Both the position numbers and the translations under genes were made by a program. This document shows, piece by piece, positions 1 through 8,268 of a stretch of 64,000 nt of DNA. Below the pieces are notes generated by a model. It was not told the DNA's origin and did not search any database. It saw only the letters and a list, made by a program, of their open reading frames with translations. The stretch is from Dehalococcoidia bacterium (lineage in GTDB: Bacteria; Chloroflexota; Dehalococcoidia; Tepidiformales; Tepidiformaceae), in contig JADLBC010000045.1 in the NCBI GenBank assembly GCA_020847985.1, positions 29,243 to 93,242 of the forward strand, read 5' to 3'. Each line of letters begins with the position of its first letter. Positions within the stretch are counted from its first letter, which is position 1.

Positions 1-1001
1 CTGAAGCCACGGACGAACCGGCGCTCGAACGCTGGCGGGCCGGCTGGCTCGGCCGCCAGGACGGGCGCGTGACCCTCCTCCTGCGCGCTGTGCGCGAGCA
101 GCCGCCGGAGCAGCGCGCTGCCTTCGGCCAGGCGGCGAATGCGGTCAAGCAGACCCTCGAAGCCGCGCTCGCCGAACGCCAGGAGAGCCTGAAACAGGCG
201 GCCCTGAAAGCCCTTAGCACGACCGCCGCCCTGGACGTGACACTCCCCGGCCGGCCCCAGGCCATCGGCCGCCTCCACCCCGTTACCCAGACCCTCCGGG
301 ATTGCATCAAGGCGTTCCAGGAGATGGGTTTCCGCGTCGCCGAAGGCCCCGAAGTCGAATGGAGCGCCTACAACTTCGACGCCATGCGCAGTCCCGAGGA
401 CCACCCGGCGCGCGACATGTGGGACACGATCTGGGTCGATACGCTGCTCAACGGCGAACGGAAGATGCTCCTGCGGACGCACACTTCGCCGAACCAGGCC
501 CGCGTCATGGAGCGCACGCCCGAGCCGCCGGTGCGCGTCATCGTCCCCGGCAAGTGCTACCGCCAGGAGGCGACCGACGCCACCCACGAGTGGATGCTCA
601 CCCAGATCGAAGGTCTCGCCGTCGATGAAGGCGTGCGCATGAGTGACCTCAAGGGCGTCCTCTACGAATTCGCCCGCAAGATGTTCGGGCAGGACCGCAA
701 GGTCATCTTCCACCACAGCTACTTCCCCTTCGTGGAGCCGGGCGTCGAAATGGCCATGGACTGTTTCATCTGCCGGGGTTCCGGCGCCGAATGCCGCACC
801 TGCCACGGCACCGGCTGGATCGAAATCCTCGGCGCCGGCATGGTCCACCCCGAGATCATCGAAAACGCCGGCTACGATTCCTCGAAAGTCACCGGCTTCG
901 CCTTCGGCCTCGGCGTCGAGCGCGTCGCCCTCCTGCGCTGGGGCATCGAAGACATCCGCCACTTCTACGCGAACGACCTCCGCTTCCTGGGGCAGTTTTA
1001 G
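1..1001 (+). CDS. pheS: Phenylalanyl-tRNA synthetase alpha subunit (5' end outside window)
   Basis: Charges tRNA-Phe with phenylalanine as the alpha subunit of the cytoplasmic alpha2-beta2 synthetase. The ORF track starts at an internal GTG (69), but the same frame is open back to the window edge and encodes a PheS-like N-terminal coiled-coil region (ALERWRAGWLG), so the true start lies upstream. The class II catalytic core is visible: motif 2 region around GKCYRQEATDATHEWMLTQ, and the C-terminal motif 3 GFAFGLGVERVALLRWGI. A CICRGSGAECRTCHGTGW stretch carries four cysteines in CxxC pairs, a zinc-like insertion seen in some PheS. It is followed by a four-helix-bundle gene and then pheT, so the normally tight pheS-pheT pair is split. 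Confidence 0.96.
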   Translation, partial: EATDEPALERWRAGWLGRQDGRVTLLLRAVREQPPEQRAAFGQAANAVKQTLEAALAERQESLKQAALKALSTTAALDVTLPGRPQAIGRLHPVTQTLRDCIKAFQEMGFRVAEGPEVEWSAYNFDAMRSPEDHPARDMWDTIWVDTLLNGERKMLLRTHTSPNQARVMERTPEPPVRVIVPGKCYRQEATDATHEWMLTQIEGLAVDEGVRMSDLKGVLYEFARKMFGQDRKVIFHHSYFPFVEPGVEMAMDCFICRGSGAECRTCHGTGWIEILGAGMVHPEIIENAGYDSSKVTGFAFGLGVERVALLRWGIEDIRHFYANDLRFLGQF

Positions 1002-1003
1002 CC

Positions 1004-1022
1004 AGCTGTTAGCCGTTGGCTA
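1004..1022. repeat. Left imperfect inverted repeat of the four-helix-bundle insertion
   Basis: AGCTGTTAGCCGTTGGCTA lies three bases after the pheS stop. Its partner, reverse-complemented from 1437-1455, is GGCTGTTGGCTGTTGGCTA (16 of 19 identical). Both are built from a 7-bp unit (GGCTGTT). The pair brackets the small S23-type gene exactly, which suggests the boundaries of an inserted module. Confidence 0.6.
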
Positions 1023-1076
1023 CTGGCCACTAGCGGGGCAACCCCGTCGCGCGACGGGACAGGAAAGAGGGTACCG

Positions 1077-1436
1077 GTGCGACCGTTCCAGGAACTGGTG
1101 GTCTGGCAGAAGGCGCACCAACTTGCGCTCGCCGTGTACCACGCTTCCGGTGGTTTCCCGACCGACGAGCGCTTCGGACTCACGAGCCAGGTACGCCGGT
1201 CCGCGGTCTCGATTCCCGCGAACATCGCCGAGGGGTCCGCACGCCCCGGGGAGACTGAATTCCGGCGATTCCTGGGGATCGCGCTCGGCTCAGCCACCGA
1301 ACTCGAATACCATCTGATCCTGTCGAAGGACCTGGGCTACATCTCGCACGAAACGCACGAGCGCCTCGACACCTCTCTGGCCGAAGTCAAGCGCATGCTC
1401 GTCTCCTTCATCCGCCGACTCCAGGTCGGACCCTAA
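1077..1436 (+). CDS. Four-helix-bundle protein (S23 / 23S rRNA intervening-sequence family)
   Basis: 119 residues of the small helical family first seen encoded in 23S rRNA intervening sequences (TIGR02436 type). Signature pieces are FQELVVWQKAHQLALAVY at the N-terminus, then LTSQVRRSAVSIPANIAEG and a C-terminal helix with EVKRMLVSFIRRL. GTG start preceded by AGGAAAGAGG. The biochemical role is unknown; relatives form pentameric bundles and are often scattered through genomes near short repeats. Here it sits between pheS and pheT in the same orientation, bracketed by inverted repeats, so it looks like an insertion into a housekeeping operon that leaves co-transcription possible. Family assignment is firm; function is not. 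Confidence 0.9.
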   Translation: MRPFQELVVWQKAHQLALAVYHASGGFPTDERFGLTSQVRRSAVSIPANIAEGSARPGETEFRRFLGIALGSATELEYHLILSKDLGYISHETHERLDTSLAEVKRMLVSFIRRLQVGP

Positions 1437-1455
1437 TAGCCAACAGCCAACAGCC
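1437..1455. repeat. Right imperfect inverted repeat of the four-helix-bundle insertion
   Basis: TAGCCAACAGCCAACAGCC starts directly after the TAA of the four-helix-bundle gene and runs up to the pheT ribosome binding site (AGGAG). It contains two copies of the heptamer AACAGCC and is the reverse-complement partner of 1004-1022. Confidence 0.6.
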
Positions 1456-1466
1456 AGGAGCTTCTT

Positions 1467-3881
1467 GTGAAATTACTCCTCTCATGGTTGCGTGAATTCG
1501 TCGATGTCGACCTGCCTGTGCCCGAGCTTGCGCGGCGGTTGATCGATGCCACGGCGGAGGTCGAGGGCTGGGAGACCATCGGCGCGGGCTGGGACCCGGA
1601 GCGAATCCGCGTCGCACAGGTTGTGGCGGTCGAGCCCCACCCCAACGCCGACCGCCTGCGCCTTGCCACGGTTGAGACTGGCTCCGGCCTCCAGCAGGTC
1701 GTCTGCGGCGCGCCGAATATCGCGGCCGGCCAGAAGGTCGCCTTCGCCACCGAAGGCGCCGTGCTCATCGATGGCCACACTGGCGAAACCGCGAAGCTCA
1801 AGCTCCGCCCCATCCGCGGCGTCGAATCGGCGGGGATGGTCCTGAGCGAAAAGGAGCTCGGCCTCAGCGACAGCCACGAGGGCATCCTCGTGCTCCCGGA
1901 CGACGCCGTCGTAGGCCGCCCACTCGTCGAGCAGCTTGGGGATGTCCTCTTCGATATCTCCACCTGGGCGAACCGCGCCGACTTGCTCGGCGTGCTCGGC
2001 CTCGCGCGCGAAGTGTCCGCGCTCGTCTCGCGACCCCTGCGCGAACCCTCCACGGAGTACTCCGAAGCCGGCCCGCCCACGGAGTCGCTCGCCAGCGTCA
2101 CCGTGCAGGACCCGGACCTCTGCCCGCGCTTCATGGTGTCCGTGATCCAGGACGTCACGCTCGGCCCGTCGCCCGCGTGGATGCAGGAGCGGCTCCTGCG
2201 CCACGGCATGCGCCCCATCAACAACGTCGTCGACATCACCAACTACGTCATGATCGAGACCGGCCAGCCGCTGCACGCCTTCGATTACGACCTCGTGCGC
2301 GGCAAGCAGCTCATCGCGCGCCGCGCCGTCCCTGGCGAAAAGCTCGTCACCCTTGACGGCGTCGAGCGCGAATTCGATGGGCAGATGGTGCTCGTCTGCG
2401 ACGGCGAAGGCCCCGTGAGCGTGGCCGGCGTCATGGGCGGCGGCAACAGCGAGGTCAGCGAATCCACCCGCACCATCCTCCTCGAGGCCGCGAACTGGGT
2501 GCCCGGGAATATCCGCCGGACCTCCATGTACCTCAAGCTCCGCAGCGAGGCGAGCCTCCGGTTCGAAAAGGGGCTTGGCCCCGAAATGGCCGAGTTCGCA
2601 CTCAAGCGCGCCCTCCACCTCTTCGAACAGCTGACCGGCGGCACCGTCTCCCGGGGCGTGATCGATGTTTACCCGGGCAAGCGGCCGCCGCGCACCATCA
2701 TCCTCCCCGCCGCGCGCATCGAGCAGGTCCTCGGGTACGCCATCGGCCCCGACGAGGTTCGCCGCATCCTCAGTGACCTCGGCTTCCTCTGTCACCATCT
2801 CCCGCCCGATCGCTACAGCGTGCAGCCCCCGTACTGGCGGCCGGACGTGCTCATCGCCGACGACCTGATCGAGGACGTCGCCCGCATCCACGGGTACGAC
2901 AAGCTGCCCGCCACGAAGCTGCGCGGCAGCCTCCCAGAGCCCGAGCCGCGCCCCGTCGAGGACCTGCGCGAGCGCGTGCGCGATCTTGCCGTCGGCCTCG
3001 GGTTCCAGGAAATCATCACCTACAGCCTCACCGAGAAGCAGAAGCTGGAACGCGTCGTGGCGCCGGGAGATGTCCGTCGCATGGCGCCGTTGTCTGTCGT
3101 GAACCCGGTCGCGGCGCGGCACACCTACCTGCGCACCTCCCTCCGCGCGGGCCTGCTCGAAACTTACGCCGCGAATCGCCGGCAGCACGATGGCCCCCTG
3201 CGCATGTTCGAAGTGGGCCAGGAGTTCCTGCCCGTCGAGGCCGACCTCCCGCACGAACGGAAGGTGTTCTGCGCCCTCGCCGGCGGCACGCGCGAAGCTC
3301 GTTGGGCGAAAGCCGGGGACGATCGCCTCGACTTCTTCGACGCGAAGGGCGCCGCGGAAGCCGTGCTGGGCGCGCTCGGCGTCCCCGGCACCTTCGCCGC
3401 CGCGAACGAATTCGGCCTGCTCGAAGGGCACACGGCGCGGGTCGCCTCGGGCAAACAGCCCGTGGGCGTCGTCGCGCAGGTACACCCGGACACCGCCGCC
3501 GCCTTCGATATCGATGAGCCCGTCTTCATGGTCGAACTCTGGCTCGAGGACCTCGTGCGCGTGCTCCCCGAACGGCCCGCCTACCTCGCGCCCTCGCGCT
3601 TCCCCGAGATGCGCCACGACCTCGCCCTGCTGATCGACACGGCGACCCCGGCCGTCCGCCTCGTCGATATCGTGCGCTCCCACCGTTCCGGGACGGTCCG
3701 CATCACGGCCGATATTTTCGACGAGTATCGCGGCCGGGGCGTGCCCGAGGGCAAGAAGTCGCTCGCGGTCGCGGTTCGCTACCAGGCCGAGGACCGGACC
3801 CTCACCGACGAAGAGGTCGCCCGCATCGAAACCGGTTTGCTCAAGCGGCTGGAGAAGGAGCTGGGCGCCGTCCGACGCTAG
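1467..3881 (+). CDS. pheT: Phenylalanyl-tRNA synthetase beta subunit
   Basis: 804 residues, normal length for bacterial PheT. Domain order is visible: N-terminal region MKLLLSWLREFVDVDLPV; tRNA-binding OB-fold (VVAVEPHPNADRLRLATVETG, about residues 40-150); B3/B4 editing domain; B5 domain with the FEKGLGPEMAEFALKRAL segment nearby; catalytic-like core (GFQEIITYSLT); and the C-terminal ferredoxin-fold anticodon-binding domain (SRFPEMRHDLALLID). The GTG start has AGGAG seven bases upstream. It pairs with PheS, and editing of mischarged Tyr-tRNA-Phe resides here. It is separated from pheS by the S23-type gene. Confidence 0.97.
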   Translation: MKLLLSWLREFVDVDLPVPELARRLIDATAEVEGWETIGAGWDPERIRVAQVVAVEPHPNADRLRLATVETGSGLQQVVCGAPNIAAGQKVAFATEGAVLIDGHTGETAKLKLRPIRGVESAGMVLSEKELGLSDSHEGILVLPDDAVVGRPLVEQLGDVLFDISTWANRADLLGVLGLAREVSALVSRPLREPSTEYSEAGPPTESLASVTVQDPDLCPRFMVSVIQDVTLGPSPAWMQERLLRHGMRPINNVVDITNYVMIETGQPLHAFDYDLVRGKQLIARRAVPGEKLVTLDGVEREFDGQMVLVCDGEGPVSVAGVMGGGNSEVSESTRTILLEAANWVPGNIRRTSMYLKLRSEASLRFEKGLGPEMAEFALKRALHLFEQLTGGTVSRGVIDVYPGKRPPRTIILPAARIEQVLGYAIGPDEVRRILSDLGFLCHHLPPDRYSVQPPYWRPDVLIADDLIEDVARIHGYDKLPATKLRGSLPEPEPRPVEDLRERVRDLAVGLGFQEIITYSLTEKQKLERVVAPGDVRRMAPLSVVNPVAARHTYLRTSLRAGLLETYAANRRQHDGPLRMFEVGQEFLPVEADLPHERKVFCALAGGTREARWAKAGDDRLDFFDAKGAAEAVLGALGVPGTFAAANEFGLLEGHTARVASGKQPVGVVAQVHPDTAAAFDIDEPVFMVELWLEDLVRVLPERPAYLAPSRFPEMRHDLALLIDTATPAVRLVDIVRSHRSGTVRITADIFDEYRGRGVPEGKKSLAVAVRYQAEDRTLTDEEVARIETGLLKRLEKELGAVRR

Positions 3882-3908
3882 CCGGGCCGCGTTCCTGGCC
3901 ACCGCCAA

Positions 3909-3938
3909 GTGACGGACGGCGCGGCCGTCTGGTATCGT
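3909..3938 (+). promoter_or_regulatory. Candidate promoter for rpsU
   Basis: GTGACG (3909-3914) and TATCGT (3933-3938) are separated by 18 bp, downstream of the pheT stop. Both hexamers are 4 of 6 matches, so this is weak. It would give a leader of roughly 55 nt before the CTG start of rpsU. Confidence 0.3.
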
Positions 3939-4000
3939 GTTTGGGTTGCGGCCCCCGCGTGGGCAATTCCCTTCGCAAGAAGGTGGGGTGATTCGGCACT

Positions 4001-4222
4001 CTGTCAGAGGTAATCGTCGGCGATAACGAGTCCTTCGAGGGCGCCCTCAAGCGCTTCAACAAGCGCGTCATGATGGATGGCATCCTTTCGGAGGTACGGC
4101 GCCGGGCCCACTACGAAAAGCCCAGCGTGAAAAAGAAGCGGAAGGAAGCCGCACGGCTTCGCAAGCTCCTCAAGAAGAAGCTGCGGAGCGAAGCGCGGGA
4201 CCGGGAACGGCCGCGCCGCTAG
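4001..4222 (+). CDS. rpsU: 30S ribosomal protein bS21, apparently CTG-initiated
   Basis: Absent from the ORF track because it is 73 residues and lacks an ATG/GTG start. The reading frame gives SEVIVGDNESFEGALKRFNK, then ILSEVRRRAHYEKPSVKKKR and a very basic tail; this is the classic bS21 pattern (VxxxESFExALxRF, HYEKPSVKRKRK). bS21 sits on the small-subunit platform and helps initiation. The frame is closed by a TGA at 3989-3991, and the only start-like codon between it and the conserved SEV is CTG at 4001, preceded by AAGGTGGGG. Stop TAG at 4220, followed by a strong terminator. Identity is secure; the CTG start is an inference. Confidence 0.93.
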   Translation: MSEVIVGDNESFEGALKRFNKRVMMDGILSEVRRRAHYEKPSVKKKRKEAARLRKLLKKKLRSEARDRERPRR

Positions 4223-4243
4223 GGCGACACCGTACGAACGAAG

Positions 4244-4266
4244 GCCGGGAGCAATCCCGGCTTTTT
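4244..4266 (+). terminator. Rho-independent terminator after rpsU
   Basis: Perfect 7-bp stem GCCGGGA / TCCCGGC with a GCAA tetraloop, followed by TTTTT (4262-4266). It lies 21 bp after the rpsU stop and insulates dinB from the upstream operon. Confidence 0.92.
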
Positions 4267-4304
4267 CGTGTCTCCGGGGTCTCCCGGCCGCGGGTGCCAG
4301 TGCC

Positions 4305-4324
4305 TATACTCGAACAGAAGTTCG
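4305..4324 (+). promoter_or_regulatory. dinB promoter -10 with overlapping LexA (SOS) box
   Basis: TATACT (4305-4310) abuts CGAACAGAAGTTCG (4311-4324), a perfect CGAAC-N4-GTTCG Gram-positive/Actinobacterial LexA box. The box covers the expected transcription start and ends two bases before the ATG at 4326, so LexA binding would block initiation and the mRNA would have a leader of only about 9 nt. No convincing -35 is seen. Confidence 0.85.
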
Positions 4325-4325
4325 T

Positions 4326-5543
4326 ATGCCCGATTCGCCCGCGCCCACCGTCATCCACGTCGACCTCGACGCCTTCTTCGTGTCGATGGAGCTGCTGCGT
4401 CACCCCGAACTGCGCGGCCTGCCCGTCATCGTCGGCGGTCCCGGCGCCCGCGGCGTGGTGAGCACCTGCAGCTACGAAGCACGCACGTTCGGGGTACGCT
4501 CCGGCATGCCCGGCTCGCGGGCCCGCCAGCTCTGCCCCCAGGCCGTCTTCCTCCCCGGCGACTTCCGCTTCTACGCCCCCGCTTCCCGCGCGTTCCACGC
4601 CATCCTTCGCGACTACACCCCGCTGGTGGAGCCGGCCGGCGCCGATGAGGCCTACCTCGACGTGCGCGGCTGCGAACGCATCCTCGGCGACGGCCCCTGG
4701 ATCGCGAGCGAAATCCGCCGCCGCGTGCGCGAGGAGATCGGCATCACCGCCTCCGCCGGCGTCTCCACCAACAAGCTCGTGTCCAAGGTCGCGAGCGATG
4801 CCGGCAAGCCCGACGGCCTCGTCGTCGTGCCTCCCGGGGGCGAGGCCGAGTTCTTCGCGCCGCGCCCCATCCGCGACCTGCCGATGGTCGGCCCGAAGAC
4901 GGCGGAGGCGCTGGCGGCCATCGGTGTCACCACCATCGGCCAACTCGCGGCCATTCCCGCGTCCGTCCTCGAAGGCCGCTTCGGCCGCCACGGCCGCGAA
5001 CTCGCCGAGCGCGCCCGCGGCGTCTTCGATGCACCCGTGCTCGCCGGCCGCGGCGAGGCGAAGTCCGTCAGCCGCGAGATGACCTTCAGCCACGACGAGC
5101 CCGACCGCGCACGCCTCCGCGCCGTCATCCGCGGCCAGGCCGAACGCATCGCCGCCGAGCTCGCCCAGGCTGGCAAGAGCGCCCGGACCGTCACCCTCAA
5201 GCTGCGCTTCCCACCCTTCGAGACGCTCACCCGGTCGGCCACCGTCGCCCGCCCTGTCGGCCTCGCCGACGAGCTGTTCGAGGCCGGCACCCGGCTCTTC
5301 GAAGAGGCGTGGGCGGCGAACGGGCGGCGCCCCGTGCGGCTCCTGGGCATCGGCGCCACGAACCTCCAGGAGCGCGCCCGCCAGCTCGGCCTGGGCGAAA
5401 CGCTCGAAGCCGACCGGCTCTCCGGCGCCGTCGCGGAGGTCCGTGCGAAGTTCGGCGAGGGTGCACTGCGTCGTGCCGCCGAACTCGGGGCGCGGGTCCC
5501 CCGCTACGGCGCTGGCGGCGCCTCCGACCCTCGTCTAGAGTGA
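4326..5543 (+). CDS. dinB: DNA polymerase IV (Y-family translesion polymerase)
   Basis: 405 residues. Error-prone polymerase that bypasses damaged template bases. Palm motif I is VIHVDLDAFFVSMELLRHPEL near residue 10, with the catalytic acidic pair in ADEAYLDV near residue 105. The helix-hairpin-helix thumb is GPKTAEALAAIGVTTIGQLA, and the C-terminal little-finger domain carries TVTLKLRFPPFETLTRS. Start ATG lies immediately after an SOS box, so DNA-damage induction through LexA is likely. The transcription unit is insulated upstream by the rpsU terminator. Its stop lies 44 bp before an unrelated acyl-CoA dehydrogenase. Confidence 0.96.
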   Translation: MPDSPAPTVIHVDLDAFFVSMELLRHPELRGLPVIVGGPGARGVVSTCSYEARTFGVRSGMPGSRARQLCPQAVFLPGDFRFYAPASRAFHAILRDYTPLVEPAGADEAYLDVRGCERILGDGPWIASEIRRRVREEIGITASAGVSTNKLVSKVASDAGKPDGLVVVPPGGEAEFFAPRPIRDLPMVGPKTAEALAAIGVTTIGQLAAIPASVLEGRFGRHGRELAERARGVFDAPVLAGRGEAKSVSREMTFSHDEPDRARLRAVIRGQAERIAAELAQAGKSARTVTLKLRFPPFETLTRSATVARPVGLADELFEAGTRLFEEAWAANGRRPVRLLGIGATNLQERARQLGLGETLEADRLSGAVAEVRAKFGEGALRRAAELGARVPRYGAGGASDPRLE

Positions 5544-5587
5544 GCCCGCTCCCGATCGGGGGCTCATCCCATCCGCGAGGGACCGGC

Positions 5588-6739
5588 GTGACCTACCTCA
5601 CCGAGGAGCGTTTGCTCATCCAGAAGTCCGCGCGCGACTTCTCCATCAAGGAGGTGTTGCCCGTCGCGAACGAGCTCGACCGCGTGAAGGGCGACATCCC
5701 CATGTCCCTGCGCGACCAGATGGGCGAACTTGGCTACTTCGGCATGCGCATCCCGGAGCAGTATGGCGGGCTCGGCCTCGGCGTCTTCGAATACATCCTC
5801 GTCACCGAAGAGCTGGCACGTTCGTGGATGAGCGTCGCCAGCATCATTGCCCGCGGCAACGGCCTCGGCGGCGGCTTCAGCGACGAACAGAAGGAGCGCT
5901 ACCTGCCTCGCATGGCCCGCGGCGAGTTCCTCGGCGCGATGGCGCTCTCCGAGCCCGAGGCCGGCTCCGACCTCGCGAACGTGCAGTGCCGCGCCCGCCG
6001 CGATGGCGACGAGTGGGTGATCACGGGGAACAAGATGTGGTGCACTTTCGCCGACGGCGCCGACTACATCCAGGTCCTCTGCCGCACCGGGGAGGCGGAC
6101 CCCTCCGCGCGCCATCGCGGCACCGCCATGTTCTTCTTCGAAAAGGAGCGCGGCGCCTTTCCGCCAGGGGTGCAGGCCACGCTCATCAACAAGATCGGCT
6201 ATCACGGCTGGCGGACCTGGGAACTGCACTTCGATGATTTCCGCGTGCCCGCCACCGCCCGCCTCGGCGACGAGCGCACCGAAGGGTTCAAGTCGGCCGC
6301 GGGGTTCCTCGAAGCAGCGCGCGCCCACACCGCCGCGCGCGCGACTGGCCTCGCCCGCGGCGCGCTCGAAGACTCCATCGACTACGCCGGCAAGCGCGTC
6401 CAGTTCGGCCAGCCCATCGGCAAGTTCCAGGCCATTCGCTTCAAAATCGCGGAGATGGCCGCCGAGATCGAGGCTGCCCGCCAGCTCACCTACTTCTGCT
6501 GCGACGCCATCGATTCCGGCCGCCGCTGCGACCGCGAGGCCGCCATGGCGAAATGGTTCGCCAGCGAAATGGCCGAACGCGTCACCAGCCAGGCCCTGCA
6601 GATCCACGGGGGCGTCGGGTACACCACCGACCTCCCCATCGAACGCTACTGGCGCGACGCCCGCCTCACCAGGATCTTCGAAGGCACGAGCGAAATCCAG
6701 CTGCGCATCATCTCCGACCGTCTGCTCGGCGACCGGTAG
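5588..6739 (+). CDS. Acyl-CoA dehydrogenase
   Basis: The ORF track extends to 5309, but the family N-terminus begins at the GTG at 5588 (TYLTEERLLIQKSARDFSIKE), preceded by GCGAGGGA; everything before it overlaps dinB out of frame. 383 residues, typical of FAD-dependent acyl-CoA dehydrogenases. Visible motifs: FAD/substrate signature GAMALSEPEAGSDLANVQCRA, the WVITGNKMWCTFADGAD strand, and the C-terminal QALQIHGGVGYTTDLPIERYWRDAR with RIFEGTSEIQ. In classical family members the catalytic base is a glutamate in this last IFEGTSE region, which is present. Substrate chain type cannot be read. It likely serves fatty-acid or branched-chain amino-acid oxidation. Confidence 0.92.
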   Translation: MTYLTEERLLIQKSARDFSIKEVLPVANELDRVKGDIPMSLRDQMGELGYFGMRIPEQYGGLGLGVFEYILVTEELARSWMSVASIIARGNGLGGGFSDEQKERYLPRMARGEFLGAMALSEPEAGSDLANVQCRARRDGDEWVITGNKMWCTFADGADYIQVLCRTGEADPSARHRGTAMFFFEKERGAFPPGVQATLINKIGYHGWRTWELHFDDFRVPATARLGDERTEGFKSAAGFLEAARAHTAARATGLARGALEDSIDYAGKRVQFGQPIGKFQAIRFKIAEMAAEIEAARQLTYFCCDAIDSGRRCDREAAMAKWFASEMAERVTSQALQIHGGVGYTTDLPIERYWRDARLTRIFEGTSEIQLRIISDRLLGDR

Positions 6740-6760
6740 GCGTGCCCGCGCGAGGAGTGC

Positions 6761-6790
6761 CACGGACCGGGCCGCGAAGCCCGGCCCGTG
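6761..6790. terminator. GC-rich hairpin between acyl-CoA dehydrogenase and the convergent MFS gene
   Basis: Stem CCGGGC / GCCCGG with loop CGCGAA, extended by CACGG / CCGTG across one mismatch. It lies 22 bp after the dehydrogenase stop but lacks a T-run, so it may only be a transcript-end structure. The rest of 6740-6993 shows nothing else convincing. Confidence 0.35.
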
Positions 6791-6993
6791 GGCGCTCCCT
6801 GGGGTCCGAGGCCGGGCGGAAGCCTCGCAAACGTCCGCCCGAACTCTGGCTGCGAACGGGACGCGAGAACGGCCCGGGATGCACCAGCGGTGACGGACTG
6901 GCGCAACGCCACATCCCTCACGCGGCGGACTATACGTTAGCCTCGCCTATTTGCGAATCCGTTGTGTGGTATTCATGCGAAGCGCGCCCGGGA

Positions 6994-8262
6994 TTACTGC
7001 CCTGCCGGCGCCGCCGAGACCACCGCGCCCACCCGTGAGCGCGTGGAGAGGTACCGGTACGTGAACGCCACGATGATCCCGAGCCCACAGATGCCCGCTT
7101 CGAGCCCCAGCGTGCGAGGCACACCGATGGACTCCGCGAGGTGCCCGGTGACGAACCCGCCGATCGGCGTCGTCCCACCGAGCAGCAACTGATAGATGGA
7201 AATCACGCGGCCGCGCAGTTCGTCCGGGACCTGGAGCTGGATGGAGGTGTTGATCGTGTTCGTGAACGCGATGCTCGTCAGCCCCTGCCCGACGAACAGC
7301 GCCGCCGTCACGTAGAACCAGTGCGAGGCCGCGATGCTCGCGAAGATGACCACGAACGCCACCGTCGCGAGCGTGAACATGCGCGGCGTCGCGCGGCCCG
7401 TCGCCGCCAGCGTCAACGCCGAGATCAGCGACCCGAGCCCCATGCACGAAGTCAGCAACCCGAACCGTTCGGGCCCGACGTTCAGGACGAACCGCGAAAC
7501 CAGCGGGATGACGACGGTGAAGTTGTAGCCAAACGTGCCGATGAACGCCAGCAGGATGAGCAGATACAGGATCGAGGGCGTCTTCAGCGCGAAGCGGAAG
7601 CCTTCGCCCACCTGGCGGAAGATGTTCCCCCGCCGTGGGCGCCGCTCAACCACATGGAACTGGCCCGAGCGCATGAGCGCGAACGCCGCCAGCACCGCCA
7701 CGAAGCTAACCGCGTTGAGGAAGAACGCCGTCGCGATGCCCGTCGCCGCGATCGCGATGCCCGCCACCGCCGGCCCGATGATGCGCCCGGCGTTGAACAC
7801 GCTGCTGTTGAGCGCCACCGCGTTCACCAGGTCGTCCTTACCCACGAGTTCCACCACGAACGCCTGCCGCACCGGATTGCCAAATGCGTTCGTCAGGCCG
7901 AGCACGAGTGCGAGGCAGTAGATGTGCCAGAGTTCGACCGTCCCGGTCGCGACGAGCACGCCCAGCAGCGCCGCCTGCGCGAGGGCCGTGGATTGCGTAA
8001 AAAAGAGCAGCTTCCGCTTCGGCACACGGTCCGCGAGCACGCCGCCGAACAGGATGAACGCTGTCTGCGGCAGGAACTGCAGCATCGTCACCGTGCCCAG
8101 CGCCGCTGCCGACCCCGTCAGTTTCAGCACGAGCCACGCCTGTCCCGTCGTCTGCATCCAGGTGCCGATGATGGAAATCATCTGGCCGAAGAAGTAGACC
8201 CGGTAGTTCCAGTTCCTCAGCGAGGAGAACTGGCGGGCGACGAGCGCGGAAGGGATTGGCAC
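6994..8262 (-). CDS. MFS transporter, EntS-like exporter family
   Basis: 422 residues with about twelve hydrophobic segments. The opening NYRVYFFGQMISIIGTWMQT is the signature of the MFS_3 / enterobactin exporter (EntS)-like branch, and the loop 2-3 motif GGVLADRVPKRKLL is the MFS A-motif. Such proteins export siderophores, macrolides or other small amphiphiles by proton antiport in the inner membrane; the substrate here is unknown. It starts with GTG (8260-8262), and a -10 (TATGAT) six bases upstream implies a leaderless mRNA. It is convergent with the upstream dehydrogenase and on the same strand as the next one. Confidence 0.88.
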   Translation of the reverse strand: MPIPSALVARQFSSLRNWNYRVYFFGQMISIIGTWMQTTGQAWLVLKLTGSAAALGTVTMLQFLPQTAFILFGGVLADRVPKRKLLFFTQSTALAQAALLGVLVATGTVELWHIYCLALVLGLTNAFGNPVRQAFVVELVGKDDLVNAVALNSSVFNAGRIIGPAVAGIAIAATGIATAFFLNAVSFVAVLAAFALMRSGQFHVVERRPRRGNIFRQVGEGFRFALKTPSILYLLILLAFIGTFGYNFTVVIPLVSRFVLNVGPERFGLLTSCMGLGSLISALTLAATGRATPRMFTLATVAFVVIFASIAASHWFYVTAALFVGQGLTSIAFTNTINTSIQLQVPDELRGRVISIYQLLLGGTTPIGGFVTGHLAESIGVPRTLGLEAGICGLGIIVAFTYRYLSTRSRVGAVVSAAPAGQ

Positions 8263-8268
8263 CTGCCC

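Noticed and set aside
69-1001. GTG 69 as the pheS start
   Set aside because: The frame stays open to base 3 with PheS-like residues, so the gene is simply truncated by the window.
1482-3908. 808-residue minus-strand ORF
   Set aside because: Antisense shadow of pheT created by high GC and codon bias; no recognisable domain.
5309-5587. N-terminal extension of the acyl-CoA dehydrogenase as given in the track
   Set aside because: Overlaps dinB out of frame and is Arg/Pro-rich shadow; family homology begins at GTG 5588.
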